Below the pieces are notes generated by a model. It worked only from the letters and a program-made list of their open reading frames with translations. It made no database searches and was not told the origin of the DNA. From positions 1-25,909 of the forward strand of contig ONMG01000231.1 in assembly GCA_900318855.1 (NCBI GenBank): a DNA stretch of 25,909 nucleotides, in the 5' to 3' direction. This stretch comes from an uncultured Prevotella sp. Lineage in GTDB: Bacteria > Bacteroidota > Bacteroidia > Bacteroidales > Bacteroidaceae. Position 1 is the first letter of the stretch. Every line of letters starts with the position of its first letter. This document shows, in pieces, positions 6,923-14,672 of the stretch. The position numbers were made by a program, and so were the translations under genes.

Positions 6923-8845
6923 ATGATTAGGATAAAGAAGTTAGATTTATTCATTTCCAAGCAGTTCGGGGTGCTCTTTATCGGCACCTTCCTCATCTGC
7001 CAGTTTGTGCTGATGATGCAGTTCCTGTGGCAGTATGTCGATAGGCTCATAGGCAAAGGACTGTCAATGGAGGTGCTCGGTCAGTTTTTCTGGTACATGG
7101 GACTGATGCTTGTGCCCCAGGCATTGCCATTGGCCATTCTGCTCTCCTCACTCATTGCCTACGGAAATCTGGGAGAGTCGAGCGAGCTGACTGCAATCAA
7201 GGCTGCCGGCATCTCACTGCTCAGGTCGATGCGCTCACTGATGGTGCTCTCGCTGTTGGCAGGTTTGCTCTCCTTCTATTTTCAGAACCAGGTGGCCCCT
7301 CATGCCAACATGAAAATCATGCAGCTCTTTATCTCAATGAAGCAGAAGAGTCCGGAACTGGAGATTCCTGAGGGCGTGTTTTACGACGGTATCCCCAACA
7401 GTAACATCTATGTGCAGAAGAAGGACATGAAGACCGGTAAGCTCTATGGCATCATGATTTACAGGATGACCGGGAGCTATGAGGACCAGGCCATCATTCT
7501 TGCTGACTCGGGCATGATACAGTCGACGGCTGAGAAGAAACACCTGCTGGTGAACTTGTGGAGCGGTGAGTGGTTTGAAAACATGGAGTCGCAGCAGTTG
7601 GGCAGTAGCGCCGCCGTACCCTATCGACGTGAAAGCTTTGCCGCCAAACGGATACTCATCGATTTCGATGGAGAATTCAGTCTTGCCGATGCCTCGTCAA
7701 TATCGAGTAATGCCAAGACCAAGAGCCTCTCACAGCTCACCTTGGGTATCGATTCGCTCAACCATGTGTACGACAGTATTGGTCATGCCTTCTATACGGA
7801 TGCCCAGCGCAGCATCTATGCACTGCCAACCACGACAAAACGCGATTCGCTGCGTGATGTCCAAGCTGCCTTGAAGTCAAACTACAACATTGACTCGGTG
7901 TATTCGAAGCTGTCGGCAGAGGCTAAACTGAGAGTTCTCAATTCGGCGCTGAATGAGGCGCAGACACAGGTGAGCGACCTCGACTTTAAGAGTCTTGTCA
8001 CCTCGGATGGAGACCGCTATATCAGGGAGCACAAGATAGAGATGATAAACAAGTTTACGCTTGCGCTCACCTGCCTCATCTTCTTCTTTATCGGCGCTCC
8101 TTTAGGTGCCATCATCCGGAAAGGCGGCTTGGGCGTGCCCGTCATCACCTCGGTGCTGGTGTTCATCATCTACTTCATTCTCGACAACACGGGCTATCGC
8201 ATGGCGCGCATGGGTATGTGGACGATAGCTTTCGGCAAGGGTCTGGCACCGGCCGTGCTGACTCCTTTGGCGGCATTCGTCACCTATAAGGCGAACAATG
8301 ACTCTGTGGTGTTCAACTTTGACCAGTGGGTGGAGCTCTTCCGCAAGATGCTGGGATTGAGGGTTAAACGAAGTATACAGGGTAAGGAGGTGATCATCCA
8401 GGATCCGAATTATCTGGACGACGCCGCAAAGCTCAGACAAATAGTGGCTGAGGCTCAAGCTTATTCGCTGCGGCATCATCTGCGCAAGGCTCCTCATCCG
8501 GTGAAGGTATTCTTCAAATATCACCCCGACCATGATGTAGAGCGCATCAACAGTGAGCTGGAAGCTGTTATCAAGGATTTGGGGAACACGCGTGATAAAA
8601 TTGTTTTGACAGCCATCAACAAGTATCCTGTCCTGGCCGTCAAAGCTCATACGCGGCCCTTTGAGCGCAAATGGATGAACATCACGGCGGCTGTTATCGT
8701 ACCCGTCGGCCTGTTCTTCTATTTCCGCATGTGGAGTTTCCGTGTGCGTCTGCTCCGGGACTTGAGGACCATCATCTCGGTGAGCGAGGAGATTATAGGA
8801 CATATCGAGGAAGTGGCAGGAAAACGACAACTGAGACAGCTGTAA
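6923..8845 (+). CDS. LptF/LptG-family (YjgP/YjgQ) permease with C-terminal extension
   Basis: Inner-membrane permease of the LPS transport machine, which with LptB extracts LPS from the inner membrane. I use the ATG at 6923 (MIRIKKLDLFISKQF, 640 residues); the TTG at 6908 gives a poor N-terminus. Three N-terminal membrane segments (about residues 10-35, 48-78 and 92-115) are followed by a large periplasmic beta domain to about 370. Three more segments follow at about 377-400, 405-427 and 433-455. The family usually ends there (about 360 residues in enterobacteria). Here about 185 more residues follow, hydrophilic and then with a seventh hydrophobic segment near 586-605 (ITAAVIVPVGLFFYF) and a charged helical tail. 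Longer forms are common in Bacteroidetes. It precedes ribBA by 57 bases. Confidence 0.88.
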   Translation: MIRIKKLDLFISKQFGVLFIGTFLICQFVLMMQFLWQYVDRLIGKGLSMEVLGQFFWYMGLMLVPQALPLAILLSSLIAYGNLGESSELTAIKAAGISLLRSMRSLMVLSLLAGLLSFYFQNQVAPHANMKIMQLFISMKQKSPELEIPEGVFYDGIPNSNIYVQKKDMKTGKLYGIMIYRMTGSYEDQAIILADSGMIQSTAEKKHLLVNLWSGEWFENMESQQLGSSAAVPYRRESFAAKRILIDFDGEFSLADASSISSNAKTKSLSQLTLGIDSLNHVYDSIGHAFYTDAQRSIYALPTTTKRDSLRDVQAALKSNYNIDSVYSKLSAEAKLRVLNSALNEAQTQVSDLDFKSLVTSDGDRYIREHKIEMINKFTLALTCLIFFFIGAPLGAIIRKGGLGVPVITSVLVFIIYFILDNTGYRMARMGMWTIAFGKGLAPAVLTPLAAFVTYKANNDSVVFNFDQWVELFRKMLGLRVKRSIQGKEVIIQDPNYLDDAAKLRQIVAEAQAYSLRHHLRKAPHPVKVFFKYHPDHDVERINSELEAVIKDLGNTRDKIVLTAINKYPVLAVKAHTRPFERKWMNITAAVIVPVGLFFYFRMWSFRVRLLRDLRTIISVSEEIIGHIEEVAGKRQLRQL

Positions 8846-8886
8846 ATTGCTATATATATAATAAGGTAAAGGAAACGATAATAAAC

Positions 8887-8892
8887 AGGAGG
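8887..8892 (+). promoter_or_regulatory. Strong Shine-Dalgarno sequence before ribBA
   Basis: A full AGGAGG lies 10 bases before the ATG at 8903. Most genes in this window have no such sequence, which is normal for Bacteroidetes. This one therefore stands out, and it supports the start at 8903 over the in-frame ATG at 8918. Confidence 0.55.
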
Positions 8893-8902
8893 AATATATT
8901 GT

Positions 8903-10114
8903 ATGAGTGAATTCAAAATGAGTAATATAGAGGATGCAGTGAAGGACTTCAAAGAAGGTAAGTTCGTCATTGTAGTGGATGATGAGGACCGTGAGAATGA
9001 GGGCGATCTCATCACGGCTGCCGAGATGATAACTCCGGAGAAGGTGAACTTCATGCTGAAGAATGCCCGTGGGGTGCTCTGTGCTCCCATCACGATATCG
9101 CGCTGCGAAGAGCTCGATTTGCCGCATCAGGTCTCGGACAATACATCCATGTTGGGTACCCCTTTCACCATTACGGTAGATAAGCTGGAGGGCTGCTCCA
9201 CGGGTGTGTCGGCCCACGACAGAGCCGCCACGATTCGGGCGCTTGCCGACCCTGCTTCCACGCCACAGACTTTTGGCCGGCCGGGGCATATCAACCCTCT
9301 CTATGCCCAGGATAATGGCGTGCTTCGCCGTAGTGGACATACTGAGGCCGCCGTTGACCTCTGCAAGTTGGCTGGTCTCTATCCAGCCGGAGCTTTGATG
9401 GAAATCATGAATGAGGATGGGTCTATGGCCCGTATGCCACAACTGCAGGAATATGCCCGCGAGTGGGGAATACGAATCATCACGATTAAAGACCTTATTG
9501 CCTATAGGCTGAAGCGTGAGTCAATTATTGAGGTGGGAGAAGAGGTGGATATGCCCACCGCCTACGGGCATTTCCGACTGATTCCGTTCCGTCAGCAGAG
9601 TAATGGGCTTGAGCATATGGCCCTGGTGAAGGGTACGTGGGAGGAAGACGAGCCTATCCTCGTGAGGGTGCATTCCTCGTGTGCTACGGGAGACATCCTG
9701 GGCAGTATGCGCTGTGACTGCGGTGAGCAATTGCATAAAGCGATGCAGATGATTGACAGGGCTGGTAAAGGTGTGCTCATCTATATGCAGCAGGAGGGTA
9801 GGGGCATCGGACTGATGAATAAGATTGCCGCATACAAGCTGCAGGAGGAGGGTTACGACACGGTGGATGCCAATGTGCACCTCGGTTTTAAACCCGATGA
9901 GCGGGATTATGGATGCGGTGCACAGATGCTGCGGCATTTAGGAGTGCATAAGATGAGACTGCTGACCAACAACCCTGTGAAGCGTGTGGGCCTTGAAGCT
10001 TATGGACTCGAAATCGCTGGTATAGTGCCGATTGAGGTGACGCCGAATCTTTATAATATGCGTTATCTCAAAACAAAGCGTGACCGCATGGGGCATAAAC
10101 TTCACTTGAAGTGA
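8903..10114 (+). CDS. ribBA: Bifunctional 3,4-dihydroxy-2-butanone-4-phosphate synthase / GTP cyclohydrolase II
   Basis: Cytosolic enzyme catalysing both entry reactions of riboflavin synthesis: ribulose 5-phosphate to dihydroxybutanone phosphate plus formate, and GTP to the diaminopyrimidine phosphate. The first half (about residues 1-205) carries the DHBP synthase acidic motif DDEDRENEGD at 26-35 and the GHTEAAVDL motif. The second half carries the zinc ligands of GTP cyclohydrolase II, Cys260, Cys271 and Cys273, in SSCATGDILGSMRCDCG. It also has QQEGRGIGL and the LLTNNPVK motif near the end. All key residues seen are present, so both activities are expected. The length of 403 is normal. 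No FMN riboswitch fits in the 57-base gap before it, so expression probably follows the permease or a nearby promoter. Confidence 0.97.
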   Translation: MSEFKMSNIEDAVKDFKEGKFVIVVDDEDRENEGDLITAAEMITPEKVNFMLKNARGVLCAPITISRCEELDLPHQVSDNTSMLGTPFTITVDKLEGCSTGVSAHDRAATIRALADPASTPQTFGRPGHINPLYAQDNGVLRRSGHTEAAVDLCKLAGLYPAGALMEIMNEDGSMARMPQLQEYAREWGIRIITIKDLIAYRLKRESIIEVGEEVDMPTAYGHFRLIPFRQQSNGLEHMALVKGTWEEDEPILVRVHSSCATGDILGSMRCDCGEQLHKAMQMIDRAGKGVLIYMQQEGRGIGLMNKIAAYKLQEEGYDTVDANVHLGFKPDERDYGCGAQMLRHLGVHKMRLLTNNPVKRVGLEAYGLEIAGIVPIEVTPNLYNMRYLKTKRDRMGHKLHLK

Positions 10115-10199
10115 TGGTGTAGGTAATGCATAGGTGTAACAATTCATAACTTTAAGGTAAATATTGTGGCATCTCGATGCTGTTTTGAGAAAAAAGAAG

Positions 10200-10207
10200 T
10201 AATTTTG
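10200..10207 (+). promoter_or_regulatory. -7 element before the aminotransferase gene
   Basis: TAATTTTG matches TAnnTTTG and ends 25 bases before the ATG at 10233. A TTTTG at 10183-10187 is too close to be a standard -33 element. The gene may thus have its own promoter in addition to read-through from ribBA. Confidence 0.45.
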
Positions 10208-10232
10208 CAGCAGTTAATCAATCTTGGATGAT

Positions 10233-11426
10233 ATGAAGCAACTCTCAGATCGACTGAATAGGCTTGCCCCCTCGGCGACTCTCGCTATGTCGCAGAAGAG
10301 TAATGAAATGAGGGCTCAAGGAATCGATGTTATTAATATGAGTGTCGGTGAGCCTGATTTTATGACTCCTCAATCCATCAAGAATGCAGGAAAGAAGGCT
10401 ATAGATGATAACTATTCTAAGTATTCTCCGGTTCCTGGCTATGCTGAGTTGAGGAAGGCCATTGCCGAGAAGCTGGCGCGTGAGAACGGCCTTAGCTACA
10501 CTTTCCAAGAGATTATCGTGGGTACAGGAGGAAAGCAGTGTGTGTGCAATACCATCCTGGCTTTGGTTAATCCCGGTGATGAGGTGATTATTCCTGCTCC
10601 TTACTGGGTGAGCTATCCGCAGATGGTAAAGCTGGCAGGAGGAACACCTATCATTATTAATGCCGGCTTCAGCCAGAATTTCAAGATTACAGCAGAGCAG
10701 TTGGAGAAGGCTATCACGCCAAAGACTAAGATGCTGATACTCTGCTCACCCAGCAATCCCACAGGAAGTGTCTATTCAAAAGAGGAGCTCTCTGAACTTG
10801 CAGCGGTGTTGAGGAAGCACGACGATGTTTTTGTGCTGGCTGATGAAATCTATGAGCATATCAATTACGTCGGCCATCACGAGAGTATTGCTCAGTTTGA
10901 TGGCATGAAAGAGCGGACTATCGTCTGCAATGGTGTGTCGAAGGCTTATGCGATGACTGGGTGGCGCCTCGGCTGGGCCGCTGCACCTGAATGGATAATC
11001 AAGGGCATGAATAAGTTGCAAGGCCAGTATACAAGTGGCACCTGCGACGTCAGCCAGATGGCAGCTTTGGAGGCTTATACGGGAAACCAAGAGTGTGTAG
11101 AGGAGATGCGCAAGGCTTTTGAGCATAGGCGCGACCTCATCGTGGCCTTGGCTAAGGATATTCCCGGCCTCGAAGTCAATGTGCCGCAGGGGGCTTTCTA
11201 TCTGTTCCCTAAGTGCAGTAGTTACTTCGGTAAGACTGACGGAACACGGGTGATAAAGAATTCAACGGACTTCGCACTCTATCTGCTCGAAGTGGGGCAT
11301 GTGGCTACTGTTGGCGGTGATGCCTTTGGCGACCCGGAATGTTTCAGAATGAGCTACGCAACCAGCGAGGAGAACATAAAGGAGGCTTTGAAACGTATAA
11401 AAGCTTGTCTGTTAGACCTCCACTAA
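10233..11426 (+). CDS. Class I PLP-dependent aminotransferase (aspartate aminotransferase-like)
   Basis: Fold-type I pyridoxal-phosphate enzyme, subgroup I gamma as in thermophilic and Bacillus aspartate aminotransferases. It probably moves the amino group between aspartate and 2-oxoglutarate. The ATG at 10233 (MKQLSDRLN, 397 residues) is chosen over the TTG three codons earlier. Seen motifs are NMSVGEPDF near the N-terminus, the cofactor loop GTGGKQCVCN, the CSPSNPTGSVYS segment with the substrate-facing Asn, the ADEIYEHINY aspartate that holds the pyridine nitrogen, and the Schiff-base lysine Lys237 in SKAYAMTGWRLGW. The C-terminal FRMSYATSEENIKEAL contains the carboxylate-binding Arg. Exact substrate cannot be fixed from sequence; aromatic or kynurenine-type activity is possible. 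Confidence 0.93.
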   Translation: MKQLSDRLNRLAPSATLAMSQKSNEMRAQGIDVINMSVGEPDFMTPQSIKNAGKKAIDDNYSKYSPVPGYAELRKAIAEKLARENGLSYTFQEIIVGTGGKQCVCNTILALVNPGDEVIIPAPYWVSYPQMVKLAGGTPIIINAGFSQNFKITAEQLEKAITPKTKMLILCSPSNPTGSVYSKEELSELAAVLRKHDDVFVLADEIYEHINYVGHHESIAQFDGMKERTIVCNGVSKAYAMTGWRLGWAAAPEWIIKGMNKLQGQYTSGTCDVSQMAALEAYTGNQECVEEMRKAFEHRRDLIVALAKDIPGLEVNVPQGAFYLFPKCSSYFGKTDGTRVIKNSTDFALYLLEVGHVATVGGDAFGDPECFRMSYATSEENIKEALKRIKACLLDLH

Positions 11427-11524
11427 GATAGTCGCACGAAATGATGTTACATGGTAAGCAACTTTTAACACAGAAACGGTCGTTAAAACATCTTAATTAG
11501 TATCGCTGTTACTCATAAATTGCT

Positions 11525-11532
11525 TATCTTTG
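11525..11532 (+). promoter_or_regulatory. -7 element of the exbB-exbD-tonB operon
   Basis: TATCTTTG is an excellent match to TAnnTTTG. It lies about 117 bases before the exbB ATG, which leaves a leader of roughly 110 bases. No clear TTTG is visible at the -33 position; the A/T-rich 11481-11505 region may serve. No other good promoter was seen before the following five genes, so they probably share this one. Confidence 0.55.
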
Positions 11533-11648
11533 CGATGTCATAACTGAGAATCTGATGGAGCCGTGGGCTGATGTTTGCGGCGAAAGAAGAGAAAAACAAA
11601 GCATATATCAACTTAAATTTATTTATAACTTACTTTAAAATTCAAATT

Positions 11649-12485
11649 ATGGCAACTAAAGTTCAAAACGCCAGCCCTAAGAAGAAACAGGGCTTCCAGG
11701 GCATCAGAAATGCATTCTGGATTATTGTAGTATGTTTCGTAGCAGCTGTACTTATCTTCAAGTACATCCTTGGTGCTCCTGAAAACTTTGTCAACAACGA
11801 TCCTACAGGTGCAGTGCTCAACGGTAACCTTATGGGTACTATCTACAAAGGTGGTTACGTTGTGCCTGTTATCCACACACTGTTGCTGACTGTTATCTGC
11901 CTTTCCGTAGAGCGTTATCTTGCTCTTCGCACCGCATTCGGCAAGACTTCTTTGGTGAAGTTTGTTGCTAACGTGAAGCAGCTTGTCAAGGAGCAGAAGT
12001 GGGAAGAGGCTAAGAGCGCTTGCGACAAGATGGGTGGCTCTGTGGCTAATGTTGTGCTGGCATCCATCAACGCTTATGAGGCTGAGGATGCTTCTACCGC
12101 TAAGGTGAAGGTGGCTCAGAAGGTCGCTAAGATTGAGCAGGCTCATGAGGAGGCTACTCAGCTCGAGATGCCTACCCTGCAGATGAACCTGCCTATCATC
12201 GCTACAATCGTTACTCTCGGTACACTGACCGGACTTCTCGGTACTGTGACCGGTATGATCCGTTCATTCGCCGCTCTTGCTGCCGGTGGTGGTGGTGACT
12301 CTCTGCAGCTGTCAACTGGTATTTCTGAGGCTCTTATTAATACTGCATTCGGTATCTTGACTTCTTGGTGCGCTGTAGTTTCCTATAACTACTTCACAAA
12401 CAGGATTGACAAGCTTACATATGCGCTTGACGAGGTTGGTTATACAATTGCACAGACTTTCGAAGCCAATCACGCAGACGCTTAA
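11649..12485 (+). CDS. exbB: MotA/TolQ/ExbB proton channel family protein
   Basis: Inner-membrane pentameric proton-channel scaffold of the TonB energising complex. The ATG at 11649 (MATKVQNASPKKKQGFQ, 278 residues) is chosen because the upstream in-frame start at 11571 adds an AT-rich, non-conserved leader. A positively charged N-terminus leads into a first hydrophobic segment (AFWIIVVCFVAAVLIFKYIL, about 20-40). A second membrane segment follows (VVPVIHTLLLTVICLSVERY), then a cytoplasmic helical domain. The characteristic pair of C-terminal helices contains NLPIIATIVTLGTLTGLLGTVTGMIRSF and ISEALINTAFGILTSWCAVVSYNYF. The extra N-terminal segment is usual for Bacteroidetes ExbB. It is the first gene of an operon with two exbD genes and tonB. 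Confidence 0.93.
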   Translation: MATKVQNASPKKKQGFQGIRNAFWIIVVCFVAAVLIFKYILGAPENFVNNDPTGAVLNGNLMGTIYKGGYVVPVIHTLLLTVICLSVERYLALRTAFGKTSLVKFVANVKQLVKEQKWEEAKSACDKMGGSVANVVLASINAYEAEDASTAKVKVAQKVAKIEQAHEEATQLEMPTLQMNLPIIATIVTLGTLTGLLGTVTGMIRSFAALAAGGGGDSLQLSTGISEALINTAFGILTSWCAVVSYNYFTNRIDKLTYALDEVGYTIAQTFEANHADA

Positions 12486-12515
12486 TTTTTGCTAACCCTT
12501 TAATATCTTATCGCT

Positions 12516-13145
12516 ATGGGTAAAGTAAAAATTAAGAAGAAGGACGTCTGGATCGATATGACTCCTATGTCTGACGTGATGGTGCTCCTTCTGACCTTCT
12601 TCATGTTGACGTCTACGTTCGTGAAGAATGAGCCAGTAAAGGTAGTGACACCACAGTCGGTCTCGGAGATTAAAGTTCCAGAAAAGGATGTGCTCAACAT
12701 CCTTGTCGATAACCAAGGCAAGGTGTTTATGAGCATGGACAACCAGGCACAAATGATGGATGTGCTCTCGGGCATGACCGGTCAGTTTGGTGTCCAGCTC
12801 AGCGCTGAGCAGGAGAAGAAGTTCCAAAAGGATCCTATGTGGGGAGTGCCTATGGAGAAATTGTCAGCTTATCTGAATCTCGGTACAACAGAGATGAGTA
12901 ATGCTATCAAGACTCAAGGTATCCCTACTGACAGTATCGACACTAATGGTAAGTTGGGTAAGAGCGAATTTCAACTCTGGGTTGAGCAAGCCCGGCAGGT
13001 GAATCCTGATATCAAGCTTGCTATTAAGGCTGACCAGAATACTCCTTACAAGGTGATTAAGAAGGTCATGTCGGAACTTCAGGATATGAATGAGAACCGT
13101 TACTATCTGATCACTTCATACAAAAAGCTGGAGGAGGATAAATAA
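12516..13145 (+). CDS. exbD: ExbD/TolR family biopolymer transport protein (first copy)
   Basis: Partner of ExbB that sits in the channel pore and carries the proton. The 209-residue protein has a short cytoplasmic N-terminus and a single membrane helix with the essential aspartate in DMTPMSDVMVLLLTFFML (Asp near residue 20). A periplasmic domain follows, which is longer than in proteobacterial ExbD (about 140 residues in total). The last segment (IKLAIKADQNTPYKVIKKVMSELQDMNENRYYLIT) is the classic ExbD fold region. It begins 30 bases after exbB. Its TAA shares a base with the ATG of the next exbD gene (TAATG at 13143-13147), implying translational coupling and matched expression. Confidence 0.93.
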   Translation: MGKVKIKKKDVWIDMTPMSDVMVLLLTFFMLTSTFVKNEPVKVVTPQSVSEIKVPEKDVLNILVDNQGKVFMSMDNQAQMMDVLSGMTGQFGVQLSAEQEKKFQKDPMWGVPMEKLSAYLNLGTTEMSNAIKTQGIPTDSIDTNGKLGKSEFQLWVEQARQVNPDIKLAIKADQNTPYKVIKKVMSELQDMNENRYYLITSYKKLEEDK

Positions 13146-13789
13146 TGAAGCAGAAAGCAAGTAGACAGAAGAAGATCAATGTCCGAGTAGACTTTACGCC
13201 TATGGTGGATATGATGATGCTTCTTATCACATTCTTTATGCTCTGTACTTCTTTGGCTAAGCCACAGACTATGGAGTTGAGTATGCCGAGTAACGATAAA
13301 AACCTCAAGGATCAGGATCGCTCGGTAACGAAGGCTTCCTATACCATCACTATCTACGCTGTAGGCAATGACCAAATCTACTACGTGGCAGGACAGGTTA
13401 AGGATGATCCCAGTTGCTTGAAAAAGACTACTTGGGGCAAGGATGGAATTAGGAAAGTGTTGCTTACGCATGTGACAGAGGATGGTACCACGCCTGTTCA
13501 GCAGGTAATGGCTGCCAAGGCTGCACTTGACAAGAAGAAGCTCTCTAATCCTAAGAAGTATACGGATTCCGTATATAATGCTGAGTTGTCGAAGATTAAG
13601 GGCGGTGATATTGATGGACAACATATCCAGACGATGACCGTCATTATCAAGGCTACTGACGATGCTAAGTACAAGAATGTAATAGACGCTCTCGACGAGA
13701 TGCAGATTTGCAGCATAGGTAAGTATGTGCTCGATAAGATTAATCCTCAGGATGCAGCCCTTCTCAAGAAGGCTGGTGTCCCGATGTAA
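13145..13789 (+). CDS. exbD: ExbD/TolR family biopolymer transport protein (second copy)
   Basis: A second ExbD (214 residues) overlapping the first by one base. It has the same plan: basic N-terminus (MKQKASRQKKINVRVDF), one membrane helix with the aspartate in TPMVDMMMLLITFFMLCTS, and a long periplasmic part. The two copies are clearly different in their periplasmic regions. This one carries a Lys-rich stretch around residues 120-150 that looks inserted before the final alpha/beta segment (HIQTMTVIIKATDDAKYKNVIDALDEM). Paired ExbD genes are typical of Bacteroidetes and suggest a heteromeric ExbD dimer inside the ExbB pentamer, but that assembly is inferred. Confidence 0.92.
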   Translation: MKQKASRQKKINVRVDFTPMVDMMMLLITFFMLCTSLAKPQTMELSMPSNDKNLKDQDRSVTKASYTITIYAVGNDQIYYVAGQVKDDPSCLKKTTWGKDGIRKVLLTHVTEDGTTPVQQVMAAKAALDKKKLSNPKKYTDSVYNAELSKIKGGDIDGQHIQTMTVIIKATDDAKYKNVIDALDEMQICSIGKYVLDKINPQDAALLKKAGVPM

Positions 13790-13828
13790 TCTCTCGGCAT
13801 AATATGAACGATTTTAAGCTAAGAGAAA

Positions 13829-14665
13829 ATGGCAAAAATTGATTTGATTGAAAACAATTGGGTTGATTTGGTTTTCGAAGGCCGTAACCAAAACTACGGA
13901 GCCTATAAGCTCCGCAAGGGAACGAGCAAGCGTAACATCATTTCAATCATTGTGGTCGCCGCTCTTGCTGCTCTTGCATTCGCCGGTATGGCACTGAAGC
14001 ATATTGTAGATGCTAAAGCTAAAGTAGCAGCAACTCAGGTTACCGAGATCTCCGCCTTGAACCAGCCCAAAAAGCAGGCTCAGGTGAAGAAGCAAATTAA
14101 GGTTGAAGAACCAGAAAAGGTTGTTGAGCGTGTTAAGAGCTCTGTCAAGTTTACAGCCCCTGTTATTAAAAAAGATAACGAGGTGAAACCTGAAGATGAG
14201 CTCAAGACTCAGGATCAGCTGATGAATAACAAGGCTGCCATTGGTGGCTTTGATGTAAAGGGTAATGACGACGCTAACGGTGAAATTCTTAAAGCTAAGG
14301 AAGTCATCGCACAGCCTGTTGAACAGCCTAAGCATGAGGAAGAGAATAAGGTCTTCGATATCGTCGAGGAGATGCCTTCTTTCCCTGGTGGTATGGGCGC
14401 ACTCAATAAGTATCTCCATGACAACGTGCACTATCCTGTCGTTGCTCAGGAGAATGGCGTTCAGGGTCGTGTTACTATTTCATTCGTCGTTGAGAAAGAC
14501 GGATCTGTGACTGACGTTAAAGTGGCTAAGTCCGTTGACCCATCGCTTGACAAGGAGGCTTTGCGCGTTGTGAGAGGCATGCCACGTTGGACACCGGGTA
14601 AACAGAACGGTGCAACGGTGCGTGTGAAATACAATGTACCTGTCGTCTTCAGACTTCAGAACTGA
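13829..14665 (+). CDS. tonB: Energy transducer TonB
   Basis: Couples the proton-driven ExbB/ExbD motor to TonB-dependent outer-membrane receptors. The 278-residue protein opens with a cytoplasmic segment holding VFEGRNQNYGAYKLRKG, a motif I associate with Bacteroidetes TonB proteins. One membrane helix follows (ISIIVVAALAALAFAGMAL, about 37-56), then a periplasm-spanning linker rich in Lys, Glu, Val and Gln with fewer prolines than in E. coli TonB. The C-terminal TonB domain (about 185-278) runs from FPGGMGALNKYLHDNVHYP through VQGRVTISFVVEKDGSV to VPVVFRL. It starts 39 bases after the second exbD. Its likely clients include SusC-type transporters such as the one at 20458-23550. Confidence 0.95.
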   Translation: MAKIDLIENNWVDLVFEGRNQNYGAYKLRKGTSKRNIISIIVVAALAALAFAGMALKHIVDAKAKVAATQVTEISALNQPKKQAQVKKQIKVEEPEKVVERVKSSVKFTAPVIKKDNEVKPEDELKTQDQLMNNKAAIGGFDVKGNDDANGEILKAKEVIAQPVEQPKHEEENKVFDIVEEMPSFPGGMGALNKYLHDNVHYPVVAQENGVQGRVTISFVVEKDGSVTDVKVAKSVDPSLDKEALRVVRGMPRWTPGKQNGATVRVKYNVPVVFRLQN

Positions 14666-14672
14666 TTTGCAA

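Noticed and set aside
8846..8902. Possible FMN riboswitch before ribBA
   Set aside because: The gap is only 57 bases, A/T-rich, and has none of the conserved RFN element segments.
8102..9442. A 446-codon open frame on the minus strand
   Set aside because: It lies antisense to the 3' part of the permease gene and the 5' part of ribBA, both supported by strong motifs. Its product is His/Arg/Ser-rich with no recognisable domain.
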